Assembly (NCBI RefSeq): GCF_900217815.1
Contig: NZ_OBMT01000009.1
Coordinates: 62,001-126,000, forward strand
Reading direction: 5' to 3'
DNA: 64,000 nt
From: Rhodobacter maris
Lineage (GTDB): Bacteria > Pseudomonadota > Alphaproteobacteria > Rhodobacterales > Rhodobacteraceae
Positions 46,834 through 55,997 of this stretch are shown piece by piece. The first letter of the stretch is position 1. Each line of letters opens with the position of its first letter. Below the pieces are notes generated by a model. It saw only the letters and a program-made list of their open reading frames with translations. It had not been told where the DNA came from and made no database searches. Position numbers and translations under genes: made by a program.

Positions 46834-47232
46834 ATGCCCCCACCAGTCGATGAATTCGAACGCCGTTTGAAGCAACCGGAGGTTGCGTCTCTCTCGCTGG
46901 CGGGCCGCCGGATTCTGGTCGTGGATCCGTCGCAGGCACTGCCGCGGGCGTTGCGTGGTGTGACGGGCGCCTCGATCACCATCGCCCGCATCAACATGCT
47001 CGACGCGGAGCTTCTGGCGCGGGTTGCGCCCGATGTGGTGCTCGCGCCCCTGTTCAGCCCCGATCACGATATTCTTGATCTGGCCCGCCGGCTTGACCGG
47101 ATCGGCTATCAGGGGCCGTTGCGCGCTTATTCGGCGCCGCTGCCCAACACCGCGATCGTCTGCGCCGAGGTGCGCCAGATCTGGGGCGCCCGCGATTTTG
47201 CAATTCTCGAAGTGCCCGCGAGCGTGAACTGA
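46834..47232 (+). CDS. Small receiver-like protein of unknown function
   Basis: I use the ATG at 46834, giving 132 residues; an earlier GTG/TTG-type start cannot be excluded. The fold pattern resembles a response-regulator receiver: beta1 GRRILVVDPSQALPRALR, a beta3 of the type PDVVLAPLFSPDHDILDLAR, and LRAYSA at the beta4 position. The usual phospho-acceptor Asp at the end of beta3 is replaced (VVLAPLF) and no conserved Lys follows, so if it is a receiver it is a pseudo-receiver. It is divergent from a histidine kinase gene. No DNA-binding domain is present. The function is unknown. Confidence 0.65.
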   Translation: MPPPVDEFERRLKQPEVASLSLAGRRILVVDPSQALPRALRGVTGASITIARINMLDAELLARVAPDVVLAPLFSPDHDILDLARRLDRIGYQGPLRAYSAPLPNTAIVCAEVRQIWGARDFAILEVPASVN

Positions 47233-47234
47233 GG

Positions 47235-47756
47235 TCAGCCGAGCGCTGTGAGCCCGGCGCGGAACCGCGCCGCATTGGCGCGGTAGTGCTCGGCGGATTT
47301 CAAGAGCCGTGCCTGTGCAGCCTCATCGAGCATCCGCACCACCTTGCCCGGCGCCCCGATCACGAGACTGCCATCCGCGATCTCCTTGCCCTCGGTGATC
47401 AGCGCCCCCGCACCAATCAGGCACCCCCGGCCAATTTTCGCGCCGTTGAGCACCGTGGCCCCCATGCCGATCAGTGTGCCGTCACCAATCGTGCAACCAT
47501 GCAGCATCGCCTTATGGCCAATGGTGCAATTGGCGCCGATCACGAGCGGAAAACCCATATCGGTGTGGCAGATCACGTTTTCCTGCACGTTCGATCCGCG
47601 GCCGACGCGAATCTCTTCATTGTCGCCGCGCAGCGTGCAGCCAAACCAGACCGAGGCCTCCTCTTCCAGCACGACGTTGCCGATCAGATTGGCATCGGGC
47701 GCCACCCAGGCGCCCTGCCCCAGCACCGGCGCCACGCCGTCGAGCGCATAGATCAT
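47235..47756 (-). CDS. Gamma-class carbonic anhydrase family protein
   Basis: This 173-residue left-handed beta-helix protein is of the gamma carbonic anhydrase/YrdA-PaaY family. Three His residues at 64, 81 and 86 (ICHTDMG and IGHKAMLHG) match the zinc ligands, and the hexapeptide repeat pattern runs along residues 15-145. The start overlaps the gmk stop by 4 bases. Many family members have no proven carbonic anhydrase activity, so the activity is plausible but unproved. Confidence 0.87.
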   Translation of the reverse strand: MIYALDGVAPVLGQGAWVAPDANLIGNVVLEEEASVWFGCTLRGDNEEIRVGRGSNVQENVICHTDMGFPLVIGANCTIGHKAMLHGCTIGDGTLIGMGATVLNGAKIGRGCLIGAGALITEGKEIADGSLVIGAPGKVVRMLDEAAQARLLKSAEHYRANAARFRAGLTALG

Positions 47757-48397
47757 CGGTTCTCGAACTCCCTGTTCAGCCCGCGCACAAATTCGGTCAA
47801 CCCCGGCTGGCGCACCGCCCGCGCGCGCTCGGCTTGCAAAATCACCCGCAGCTCAGCTTCGGAGATCTCCAGATCGCGGTTGACCACCACATAATCATAT
47901 TCGCCCCAATGGCTGATCTCGTCACGGCTTTTTGCCATTCGTCCGGCGATCACCTCGTCTGAGTCTTGCGCGCGCATGCGCAGCCGCGCCTCAAGGTCGG
48001 CAATCGTCGGCGGCAGGATGAAGATACTGACCACATCCTGCGCCAGAACCGAGCGGCGCACTTGTTGGCCGCCCTGCCAGTCAATATCGAGGATCACGTC
48101 ATGCCCCTCGGCGAGTCGCGCCTCCACCGGCGCACGCGGCGTACCGTAAAGATTGCCGAACACCTCGGCATGCTCGAGCATCTCGCCCGCCGCGACCATC
48201 TCCTCAAACCCCTCTCGGCTCTTGAAGTAATAGTCGCGCCCGTCCACCTCACCGGACCGCGGCGCGCGCGTTGTGGCCGAGACGGAAAACCGCATCGTCG
48301 CGTCCCAAGCCATCAAGCGCTTGGCAAGGCTCGATTTTCCTGCGCCAGAGGGTGAGGAAAGGATGATCAGCAGCCCCCGGCGGCGCATTTCGGGCAT
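47753..48397 (-). CDS. gmk: Guanylate kinase
   Basis: Gmk converts GMP to GDP. The 214-residue protein has the P-loop [16 protein letters not shown] near residue 12, the GMP-binding [21 protein letters not shown], and the lid with Arg residues in [13 protein letters not shown]. It is placed between yicC and the carbonic anhydrase-like gene with tight spacing (3 bases after yicC). Confidence 0.96.
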   Translation of the reverse strand: MPEMRRRGLLIILSSPSGAGKSSLAKRLMAWDATMRFSVSATTRAPRSGEVDGRDYYFKSREGFEEMVAAGEMLEHAEVFGNLYGTPRAPVEARLAEGHDVILDIDWQGGQQVRRSVLAQDVVSIFILPPTIADLEARLRMRAQDSDEVIAGRMAKSRDEISHWGEYDYVVVNRDLEISEAELRVILQAERARAVRQPGLTEFVRGLNREFENR

Positions 48398-48400
48398 GTC

Positions 48401-49339
48401 TTACTCCACATTCTGGATCTGCTCGCGCATCTGGTCGATGACATGCTTCAGGTCAAGCCCGATTGCGGTCAAGGCGGTCGCCCCCGATTTTGAGCAGAGA
48501 GTATTCGCCTCGCGCACGAATTCCTGGGTCAGGAACTCGAACTTGCGCCCCACGGGGCCTGATTCTGCCAAAAGCGCGCGCGCTGCGGCGAGATGCGCGC
48601 GCAACCGGTCAATCTCCTCGGTGACATCGGCCTTAACGGCCAGAAGGGCGAGTTCCTGCGCCACGCGCGGGGCATCGGCGGCGGGGGCATTTTCCATCAC
48701 GCGGGCCAATGCTGCGGCCAGCGCTGCCGCCGTTTCGGGGCGGCGCGCCTCCGCCACTTCGGCCGCCTGCTCGGTCAGATCGCTGATTCTCTCGATTTGC
48801 GCCGCAATCACGCCACAAAGCTGCCCCCCTTCCGCCGCACGCATTGCCACGAAATCGCCCAGAAGATTGTCGAGCCCGGCCAGAAGCACCGCTTTCAGCG
48901 CGGCTGGATCGCTCGTCTCTCCCGCGCTCTGGGTGACCACGCCACGCAGGCCCAGAAGATCGGTGGCGCGGCAGGGGGCGAGCGTGAGCCCATGCGCCCG
49001 CGCCGTTTCCTCCACTTCGCGCAGCGCGGTGAGCGCCGCGCCGAGCGCAGACATGGAAAGGTCCAGCCGCTCGCTTCCACTTTTGGGCGCAACTTTCAGG
49101 GAAAGCTGAATATTCCCCCGCGCGGCCGCGCGCGTGACCGCCGCGCGCACCTCCGCCTCAAGCCCCTCGATCTCGGGCAGGCGCAGCCGCAAATCGAGCC
49201 CCTTGCCATTGACGGCGCGGATCTCCCAGGCCCAGTCATGCCCCTCCGTCGCCCCCGAAGCGGCGGCAAAAGCGGTCATCGAGCGCAGCCCCGGCGCGGG
49301 GGCGGACGGCGAGCGGGATCTATCTGCAAGTTTAACCAT
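48401..49339 (-). CDS. yicC: YicC/YloC family endoribonuclease
   Basis: This 312-residue protein of the YicC/YloC family contributes to RNA turnover in relatives. The N-terminal SMTAFAAASG and the VNGKGLDLRLRLP stretch match the family, and the C-terminal DUF1732-type part ends LKHVIDQMREQIQNVE. The start is uncertain: ATG at 49339 or the internal ATG at 49279 (MTAFAAAS) would both fit. It sits directly before gmk, as in many bacteria. Confidence 0.88.
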   Translation of the reverse strand: MVKLADRSRSPSAPAPGLRSMTAFAAASGATEGHDWAWEIRAVNGKGLDLRLRLPEIEGLEAEVRAAVTRAAARGNIQLSLKVAPKSGSERLDLSMSALGAALTALREVEETARAHGLTLAPCRATDLLGLRGVVTQSAGETSDPAALKAVLLAGLDNLLGDFVAMRAAEGGQLCGVIAAQIERISDLTEQAAEVAEARRPETAAALAAALARVMENAPAADAPRVAQELALLAVKADVTEEIDRLRAHLAAARALLAESGPVGRKFEFLTQEFVREANTLCSKSGATALTAIGLDLKHVIDQMREQIQNVE

Positions 49340-49483
49340 TTAAGACTTTAGTTCTCCGTGTGGCCGAAAAAGGGCGTATTAAGAGTTCAGTAAGGATTTC
49401 GCTCCCGGGGTCAACAGAAAGACCCGCCTCGCCAAAGGCCGGAGCATCAGGACGCCAGAGCCCAGATCAGGGCCGGAAACGGG

Positions 49484-50233
49484 ATGGACAATATGGACCA
49501 CGACCACGACATGAAAGACCAACTGGCGCGTCTCGGAGACACTGGCGTGGGTCGTCGGGTCGTCTCGCAGATGCGGGCCTATTGGGAAGGGTTGCGCCAG
49601 GGACGCGATGTGCCGGCGCGCGCCGAGATTGACCCGCGCGGGCTGCAGAACACGCTCGAATATGCTTTCATTCTTGAGCGCGTCGCCCCCGGCATGGGCC
49701 GTTTTCGCCTTGCGGGCATGCATCTCAATGATCTGATGGGCATGGAAGTGCGCGGCATGCCGCTCACCGCTCTCTTCACCCCCGAGGGCCGCAAACGCGT
49801 GGCCGATGCGACCGAGGCAGTGTTCTCCGGCCCGTCGATTGCCGAGCTTGTGCTGACCGCCGAGGCGGGGATTGGCAAACCGCCGATGACGGCGCGGATG
49901 ATCCTGTTGCCGATGAAATCCGACATGGGCGATGTGACGCGCATCCTCGGCTGCCTCGTCGCGGAAGGTCAGGGCATTGGCCGCACGCCGCGCCGCTTCC
50001 TGGTTGAGGCCTCGCATGTCGAGCCGGTGAAAGTGGGCGTGCCGACCCCGGCCAAAACGCCTGCGCCTGTCCGCCCCGAAGCCTTCGGCCTTGGCGAGCG
50101 CCTGCCGCATTTCGGCAAGCCGGCGGCGCCGGTCGCGCAGGTGCCGCGCGTGGCGCAACCGCCCAAACCCGCCTTCACCGCCCGCACGCCCGAAGAGCGC
50201 CGCGCGATGTTCCGTGTTGTCAGCAACGACTGA
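49484..50233 (+). CDS. PAS_5 family protein
   Basis: This 249-residue protein has a PAS_5-type (PF07310) domain at about residues 20-160: AYWEGLRQGRDVPARAEIDP, FILERVAPGMGRFRLAGMHL and the LMGMEVRGMPLTALF stretch match this alphaproteobacterial family. The C-terminal 80 residues are Pro/Ala-rich and likely disordered, ending in a short conserved RRAMFRVVSND. No output domain is attached, so it probably acts by protein contacts. It is closed by a terminator shared with the convergent DAHP synthase gene. Confidence 0.85.
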   Translation: MDNMDHDHDMKDQLARLGDTGVGRRVVSQMRAYWEGLRQGRDVPARAEIDPRGLQNTLEYAFILERVAPGMGRFRLAGMHLNDLMGMEVRGMPLTALFTPEGRKRVADATEAVFSGPSIAELVLTAEAGIGKPPMTARMILLPMKSDMGDVTRILGCLVAEGQGIGRTPRRFLVEASHVEPVKVGVPTPAKTPAPVRPEAFGLGERLPHFGKPAAPVAQVPRVAQPPKPAFTARTPEERRAMFRVVSND

Positions 50234-50260
50234 CCAATTGCCGCGACAGGCAGGAAGAAA

Positions 50261-50285
50261 AGGCCCGGGAATTCCCCGGGCCTTT
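50261..50285. terminator. Bidirectional Rho-independent terminator
   Basis: A 9-bp stem (50261-50269 with 50275-50283) and a 5-base loop AATTC. TTT follows on the plus strand and TTTCTT on the minus strand. It serves the PAS_5 gene and the convergent DAHP synthase gene. Confidence 0.75.
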
Positions 50286-50316
50286 CTATTTAATCTCAAA
50301 GGATTGTGTGGCGCTC

Positions 50317-51687
50317 TTAAAGCCCTGCGGCTTTCTTCATCATGCGCCGGTCTTGCAGCTCCTCAGCCACGAGGAAGGCCAGTTCCAGCGACTGGCTGGC
50401 GTTGAGCCGCGGGTCACAGGCGGTATGATAGCGGCTCGAGAGGTCTTCGTCCGAGACCGCGCGCACGCCGCCGGTGCATTCGGTCACGTCCTTGCCGGTC
50501 ATCTCGAAATGCACCCCCCCCGGGATCGTGCCCTCGGCCTTGTGCACGGCAAAGAACTCGCGCACCTCGCGCAGCACCGAGTCAAACGGCCGGGTCTTGA
50601 AGCCCGAGGCCGATTTTATCGTGTTGCCGTGCATCGGGTCGCAGGACCAGACCACCTCGGCGCCCTCCGCCTGCACAGTGCGGATCAGGCGCGGCAGATG
50701 CTCGCCCACCTTGCCCGCGCCAAACCGCGCGATCAGCGTGAGGCGGCCCGGCTCATTTTGCGGATTGAGCTTTGCCATCAAGACCTTGAGGTCTTCCTCC
50801 GTGGTCGAGGGGCCGCATTTGAGACCGATTGGGTTTTGCACGCCACGGCAGAATTCGACATGGGCCCCATCCACCTGCCGGGTGCGGTCGCCTATCCAGA
50901 GCATATGGCCCGAGCCCGCCACCGGCAGACCGGTGGTGCTGTCGATCCGGCAGAGCGCCTCTTCATATTCGAGGAGCAGCGCCTCGTGCGAGGTATAGAA
51001 ATCAACTGCCGCCAACTCATGCGCGGTTTCCGAGGTCACCCCCGCGGCGGCCATGAAATCCATCGCATCCGAGATCCGCTCCGCCACTTCGCGGTAGCGC
51101 GCCGCTTCATCTTCGTCGGTAAAGCCGGAAATCCAGCTTTGCACGCGGTGAATATCGGCATAGCCGCCAGTCGAGAAGGCGCGAAGCAGGTTCAGCGAGG
51201 CCGCCGCCTGGGTATAGGCGGTCAGCATCCGCGCCGGATCGGGCGTGCGGGCGGCCTCGGTCGCTTCGAACCCGTTGATGATATCGCCGCGGTAGGACGG
51301 ATATTCGACCCCGCCGATCATCTCGGTGGGCGCGGAGCGCGGCTTGGCGAATTGCCCGGCCATCCGGCCCACTTTGATCACCGGCACTTTCGCGCCCCAG
51401 GTGAGCACGATCGCCATCTGCAACAGCACCTTGAACGTGTCGCGCAGATTGTCGGCGGAGAATTCGGTGAAGCTCTCGGCACAGTCGCCGCCTTGCAAAA
51501 GGAAGGCTTCGCCCTTCGCCGCCTTGGCGAGATCGGCCTTGAGCCGGCGCGCCTCGCCCGCAAAGACGAGCGGCGGCAGATGCCCGAGCTGCGCCTCGAC
51601 CGAGGCCAGCGCCTGTGCATCAGGATAATCGGGCATCTGCACCCGCGGTTTCGCGCGCCAGTCCGATTTCGTCCATGCCTTGGCCAT
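50317..51687 (-). CDS. Class II DAHP synthase (shikimate pathway)
   Basis: This 456-residue enzyme joins phosphoenolpyruvate and erythrose 4-phosphate to 3-deoxy-D-arabino-heptulosonate 7-phosphate, the first step of aromatic biosynthesis. It is the class II (plant/actinobacterial-like) type: N-terminal [30 protein letters not shown] with the metal-binding Cys, [27 protein letters not shown] and SCDPMHGNT with the metal-site His. The ATG at 51687 has GGAGGG in front. Other shikimate genes (aroB, aroK) lie about 10 kb away. Confidence 0.93.
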   Translation of the reverse strand: MAKAWTKSDWRAKPRVQMPDYPDAQALASVEAQLGHLPPLVFAGEARRLKADLAKAAKGEAFLLQGGDCAESFTEFSADNLRDTFKVLLQMAIVLTWGAKVPVIKVGRMAGQFAKPRSAPTEMIGGVEYPSYRGDIINGFEATEAARTPDPARMLTAYTQAAASLNLLRAFSTGGYADIHRVQSWISGFTDEDEAARYREVAERISDAMDFMAAAGVTSETAHELAAVDFYTSHEALLLEYEEALCRIDSTTGLPVAGSGHMLWIGDRTRQVDGAHVEFCRGVQNPIGLKCGPSTTEEDLKVLMAKLNPQNEPGRLTLIARFGAGKVGEHLPRLIRTVQAEGAEVVWSCDPMHGNTIKSASGFKTRPFDSVLREVREFFAVHKAEGTIPGGVHFEMTGKDVTECTGGVRAVSDEDLSSRYHTACDPRLNASQSLELAFLVAEELQDRRMMKKAAGL

Positions 51688-51884
51688 CTTGCCCTCCGAG
51701 CTCTTGATCGCCCGGCTTATAAAGCCCGCGCGGCGCAAGGCAAACCCGTTTTTCACCCCGCGGGCGCCCGAAATCCGGGCGGCGCAGCCGCAGAGCGGCT
51801 GAATTTCACCGTTCTGTCACAGGGGGCTTGCGTGCGCGCAGAAAGCCTGTATCTGTGCAAAAAACGACGAACCCGAGGTCGCAA

Positions 51885-53012
51885 ATGCGGCTGCCCTCCA
51901 CTACTCCCCGCACCCACTCCCGCCCCGCGCCCTCTCAGGGCACGATCCGGCTCGATACGCCCGAGCGCCGGCGTCGTTTCATCTTCCTGTTGCTCGATCG
52001 CTTCACGATGATGGCCTTCGCCTCTGCGATCGAACCCTTGCGGCTCGCCAACCAGGTTTCTGGCCAGAAGATCTACGACTGGAAGCTCGCGTCCGAAGAC
52101 GGGCAGGATGTCACCTGTTCGAACGGCACGGTTTTACGCGTCGACATGGGCCTTGATGAAGTGACCCGCGACGATACGGTGCTTGTCTGTGGGGGCATTG
52201 ACGTGTCCGAGGCAACGACGAAGCCGATCCTGAACTGGCTCCGGCGCGAGGCGCGGCGCGGCGCCACCATGGGGGGGCTTTGCACCGGCGCCTGGGCGGT
52301 GGCGAAGGCGGGGCTCCTCGAAGGCAAGCGCGCCACCATCCACTGGGAAAACCAGGACAGCTTTTTTGAAGATTTCGAAGGGGTTAAACTCGCCAAATCG
52401 GTCTTCGTGATCGATGGCAACCGGCTCACCTCGGCGGGCGGCACCGCCTCGATCGACCTGATGCTGAAGCTGATTGCGCGCGACTATGGCGAGAGCCTCG
52501 CCAATACCGTCGCCGACCAGCTCATCTACAACTCGATCCGCACCGACCAGGACAGCCAACGCCTTTCGATCCCGACCCGGATCGGCGTGCGGCACCCCAA
52601 GCTTGCGCAGGTGATCGGCCGGATGGAGGCCAATATCGAGGAGCCGATCAGCCCCTCGAAACTCGCCGAAGAGGTTGGCATGTCGACGCGGCAGCTCGAA
52701 CGGCTGTTCCGCCGCTACCTGAACCGCTCACCCAAGCGCTACTACATGGAAATCCGCCTGCAGAAGGCGCGCAACCTGCTGATGCAAACGGAAATGAGCG
52801 TGATCAACGTCGCGCTCGCCTGCGGCTTTGCCAGCCCCTCGCATTTTTCCAAATGCTACCGCGCGCATTACCGCACCACGCCCTATCGCGAGCGCGGCAC
52901 GTCGGGCGCGCCGGGAGAGCCCGGCACTCTGGACCCGACCCTGATCGCGGCACTCGATTTCGACCCGGAGACGGATTTCGACCCGGAGTTCGATGATGAC
53001 TTGCCGGAATGA
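51885..53012 (+). CDS. GlxA-family AraC-type transcriptional regulator
   Basis: This 375-residue regulator combines an N-terminal DJ-1/PfpI-like (class I glutamine amidotransferase-like) domain (about 25-205) with a C-terminal AraC HTH (about 225-325, PSKLAEEVGMSTRQLERLFR and NVALACGFASPSHFSKCYRA). The nucleophile elbow position reads GGLCTGAWAVA with a Cys, but the domain is usually non-catalytic. The C-terminal tail is Asp/Glu-rich. I use the ATG at 51885 with GAGG upstream. Relatives control glycine betaine/carnitine or amino-acid catabolism; the downstream ABC transporter is a possible target. Confidence 0.88.
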   Translation: MRLPSTTPRTHSRPAPSQGTIRLDTPERRRRFIFLLLDRFTMMAFASAIEPLRLANQVSGQKIYDWKLASEDGQDVTCSNGTVLRVDMGLDEVTRDDTVLVCGGIDVSEATTKPILNWLRREARRGATMGGLCTGAWAVAKAGLLEGKRATIHWENQDSFFEDFEGVKLAKSVFVIDGNRLTSAGGTASIDLMLKLIARDYGESLANTVADQLIYNSIRTDQDSQRLSIPTRIGVRHPKLAQVIGRMEANIEEPISPSKLAEEVGMSTRQLERLFRRYLNRSPKRYYMEIRLQKARNLLMQTEMSVINVALACGFASPSHFSKCYRAHYRTTPYRERGTSGAPGEPGTLDPTLIAALDFDPETDFDPEFDDDLPE

Positions 53013-53159
53013 GCGGCCCCTGAATGGCCCGGGGCGCGACGAAAACGCGCTGCGAACGGGCCCTTCAGGGCAAAACCTGACCAACTGGCCTATTTTCTTT
53101 TCCAGTCTCCGGTTTTAACCTGCGCGGCCAGGACAATGTTCCAACATGGGAGTGAACAT

Positions 53160-54344
53160 ATGAAGAAGCTTCTCCTGGCCAGCGCTGCTCTTGCCCTGAC
53201 GGCCGGCGGCGCTTTTGCCGATGACGTCAAGCTCGGGATCTCGCTCGGCTTCACCGGCCCGCTCGAATCGATGTCGCCGGCCATGGCCGATGGCGCCGAA
53301 CTGGCGATGAAGGAAGTGAGCGACTCCGGCAAGTTCATGGGCGGCGCCACCGTCACCGGCGTGCGCGGCGACAGCACCTGCATCGATTCCGCCGCGGCCT
53401 CCGCCACCGTTGAAAAACTGATCACTGCGGATGGCGTCAAAGGCATCGTCGGCGGCATGTGCTCGGGCGAAACCACCGCCTCGCTGCAAAACGTGGCCAT
53501 GCCGAAGGGCATGGTGATGATTTCGCCCTCGGCCACCTCGCCCGCGCTCTCGACGCTCGACGACAACGGCCTGTTCTTCCGCACCTCGCCCTCCGACGCG
53601 CGCCAGTCAGACGTGATGACCGACATCATCATGGAGCACGGCATCAAATCGGTGGCGCTGACCTATACCAACAACGACTATGGCAAGGGCCTCGCCGACA
53701 GCTTCGCTGCGGCGTTCGAGGCCAAGGGCGGCAAGATCACCATCAACGCCGCGCATGACGACGGCAAGCCGGACTATTCGGCCGAAGTGGCCGCGCTCGC
53801 GGCGGCGGGCGGCGACGCACTGGTGATTGCGGGTTATGTGGACCAAGGCGGCTCGGGCATCCTGCGCGGCGCCCTCGATACCGGCGCGTTTGAAACCTTC
53901 GTCTTCCCGGATGGCATGGTTGGTTCCGCGCTCGAAACCAATTTCGGTGCCGAGGTGAACGGCTCCTTCGGGCAGATGCCGTCCTCCGAGGGCGAAGGCA
54001 AGGAGAAGTTCCTCGAGCTGGCCAAGGCCGCGGGCTTTGACGGGTCGGGCGTCTATTCTGCCGAAGCTTATGACGCCGCCGCGCTGATCATGCTGGCGAT
54101 GGCCGCCGCGAATTCCACCGATCCCTCCGTGTACAAGGAGAAGGTCATGGATGTCGCCAATGCTCCGGGCGAAAAAATCCTGCCCGGCGAGCTTGGCAAG
54201 GCGCTTGAGCTGATCGCCGAAGGCAAGGACGTCGACTATCAGGGCGCGTCCTCGGTGGAACTCATCGGGGCGGGCGAATCTGCTGGCACCTTCCGCGAAA
54301 TCGAGGTGAAGGACGGCAAGATCGAAACCGTCCGCTATCGCTGA
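53160..54344 (+). CDS. livK: Branched-chain amino-acid-type ABC transporter, substrate-binding protein
   Basis: This 394-residue periplasmic receptor of the Leu/Ile/Val (HAAT) type has a signal peptide (MKKLLLASAALALTAGGAFA, cleavage near residue 20). The mature part has the type I binding fold (VKLGISLGFTGPLESMSPAM, SATSPALS, YDAAALIMLAMAAA). The ATG at 53160 has GGGAG upstream. It is separated from livG by a strong terminator-like hairpin, so the receptor will be made in excess. The ligand is not certain; relatives also take up urea, amides or aromatic acids. Confidence 0.9.
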   Translation: MKKLLLASAALALTAGGAFADDVKLGISLGFTGPLESMSPAMADGAELAMKEVSDSGKFMGGATVTGVRGDSTCIDSAAASATVEKLITADGVKGIVGGMCSGETTASLQNVAMPKGMVMISPSATSPALSTLDDNGLFFRTSPSDARQSDVMTDIIMEHGIKSVALTYTNNDYGKGLADSFAAAFEAKGGKITINAAHDDGKPDYSAEVAALAAAGGDALVIAGYVDQGGSGILRGALDTGAFETFVFPDGMVGSALETNFGAEVNGSFGQMPSSEGEGKEKFLELAKAAGFDGSGVYSAEAYDAAALIMLAMAAANSTDPSVYKEKVMDVANAPGEKILPGELGKALELIAEGKDVDYQGASSVELIGAGESAGTFREIEVKDGKIETVRYR

Positions 54345-54363
54345 GGCGGAAACCAAGACCGAG

Positions 54364-54389
54364 ACAGCCCGGAGAAATCCGGGCTGTTT
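54364..54389 (+). terminator. Attenuating terminator between livK and livG
   Basis: A 10-bp stem (54364-54373 with 54378-54387) with a GAAA tetraloop, then TTTCCTTT. It is strong in stem but weak in T-tract, so partial read-through into the transporter genes is likely. Confidence 0.7.
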
Positions 54390-54450
54390 CCTTTGAAAAC
54401 AAGGCCGAAAACGGCGAATACCGGCCCGAACCGGGCCACCAAGGGGAAAC

Positions 54451-55239
54451 ATGATCCGGGTCGAGAACCTGCACAAGCACTTTGGCGGCTTTCATGCCGT
54501 CGATGGTGCCTCGCTCGAAATCGCCACCGGCTCGATCACCGGGTTGATCGGACCGAACGGCGCGGGCAAATCGACGCTCTTCAATGTCATCGCCGGGGTG
54601 CACAAGCCCACATCGGGCCGGGTGACGATGGATGGCGAGGATATCACCGGCCTCGCGCCGCATGAGCTCTTTCACAAGGGGCTGTTGCGCACCTTCCAGA
54701 TTGCGCATGAATTCCCCACCATGACGGTGCGCGAGAATCTGATGATGGTGCCGGGCGGGCAGTCGGGCGAGCATCTGTGGAATGCCTGGTTCGGCCGCGG
54801 ACGGATTGCCGAGGAGGAAGCGGAGCTTCTGAAGAAGGCCGATGAAGTTCTTGACTTCCTGACGATTTCGCACCTCAAGACCGAGCGCGCCGGGAACCTC
54901 TCGGGCGGCCAGAAAAAGCTTCTGGAGCTGGGCCGCACGATGATGGTCGAGGCGAAGATCGTGTTTCTCGACGAGGTTGGCGCCGGGGTGAACCGGACGC
55001 TTCTGAACACCATCGGCGATGCGATCGTACGGCTCAACAAGGAACGCGGCTACACCTTCTGCGTGATCGAGCATGACATGGATTTCATCGGTCGGCTCTG
55101 CGATCCGGTGATCGTCATGGCCGAGGGCAAGGTGCTCGCCAAGGGCAGCCCGGAAACGATCATGCAAAACGAAGCGGTGATCGAGGCCTATCTCGGGCGG
55201 GGCTTGAAGAACAAGATCAAGGCGGGGGCGTCGGCATGA
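54451..55239 (+). CDS. livG: ABC transporter ATP-binding protein (LivG type)
   Basis: This 262-residue cytoplasmic ATPase has Walker A GPNGAGKSTLFN (about 37-48), a LivG-type long insert between Walker A and the signature, signature LSGGQKKLLELGR and the switch His in VIEHDMDF. Walker B reads IVFLDEVGAGVN, where most relatives have Asp-Glu-Pro; the catalytic Glu is kept. It is the first of the four membrane-complex genes. Confidence 0.93.
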   Translation: MIRVENLHKHFGGFHAVDGASLEIATGSITGLIGPNGAGKSTLFNVIAGVHKPTSGRVTMDGEDITGLAPHELFHKGLLRTFQIAHEFPTMTVRENLMMVPGGQSGEHLWNAWFGRGRIAEEEAELLKKADEVLDFLTISHLKTERAGNLSGGQKKLLELGRTMMVEAKIVFLDEVGAGVNRTLLNTIGDAIVRLNKERGYTFCVIEHDMDFIGRLCDPVIVMAEGKVLAKGSPETIMQNEAVIEAYLGRGLKNKIKAGASA

Positions 55240-55291
55240 CAGGCTTTTTCCTCATCAAACAGAGCGTCATGGGCTCCCGCGGGGGCGCGCA

Positions 55292-55996
55292 ATGAGCTTT
55301 CTCGATGCCTCTGAAATGACGGGCGGCTACGGCGCCGCCGATATTCTGCACGGCTGCACGCTCAAGGTCGAAAAAGGTCAGATCGCGGTCATCGTCGGCC
55401 CCAACGGTGCGGGCAAATCCACCGCGATGAAGGCGGTGTTTGGCATGCTCAAGCTGCGCGCGGGCCGTGTCACGCTGGACGGCAAGGACATCACCGCGCT
55501 TTCGCCGCAGGAGCGGGTGAAAAAGGGCATGGGCTTCGTGCCGCAGGTGAACAACGTGTTCCCGACGATGACGGTCGAGGAAAACCTCGAAATGGGCGCC
55601 TTCATCCGCGAGGATGATTTTTCCGAGACGATGGAGCAGGTCTATGAGCTGTTCCCGATCCTGCGCGAAAAGCGTCACCAGAACGCGGGCGAGCTCAGCG
55701 GCGGGCAGCGCCAGCAGGTGGCCGTGGGCCGCGCGCTGATGACAAAGCCAAAACTCCTGATGCTGGACGAGCCCACTGCGGGCGTCTCCCCCATCGTGAT
55801 GGACGAGCTTTTCGACCGTATCATCGAGGTGGCGCGCACCGGCATCTCGATCCTGATGGTGGAGCAAAACGCCCGGCAGGCGCTCGAGATCGCTGATCAG
55901 GGCTATGTGCTCGTGCAGGGCGCGAACAAATACACCGACACCGGCGCGGCCCTGATGGCCGATCCCGAGGTCCGGCGCACTTTCCTCGGGGGCTGA
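55292..55996 (+). CDS. livF: ABC transporter ATP-binding protein (LivF type)
   Basis: This 234-residue second ATPase has Walker A VGPNGAGKSTAMKA, signature LSGGQRQQVAVGRAL, Walker B LLMLDEPTAGVSP and switch MVEQNARQAL, all typical of LivF. It ends one base before livH starts (TGAGATG), so it is tightly coupled. It pairs with LivG to energise the LivHM channel. Confidence 0.94.
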   Translation: MSFLDASEMTGGYGAADILHGCTLKVEKGQIAVIVGPNGAGKSTAMKAVFGMLKLRAGRVTLDGKDITALSPQERVKKGMGFVPQVNNVFPTMTVEENLEMGAFIREDDFSETMEQVYELFPILREKRHQNAGELSGGQRQQVAVGRALMTKPKLLMLDEPTAGVSPIVMDELFDRIIEVARTGISILMVEQNARQALEIADQGYVLVQGANKYTDTGAALMADPEVRRTFLGG

Positions 55997-55997
55997 G

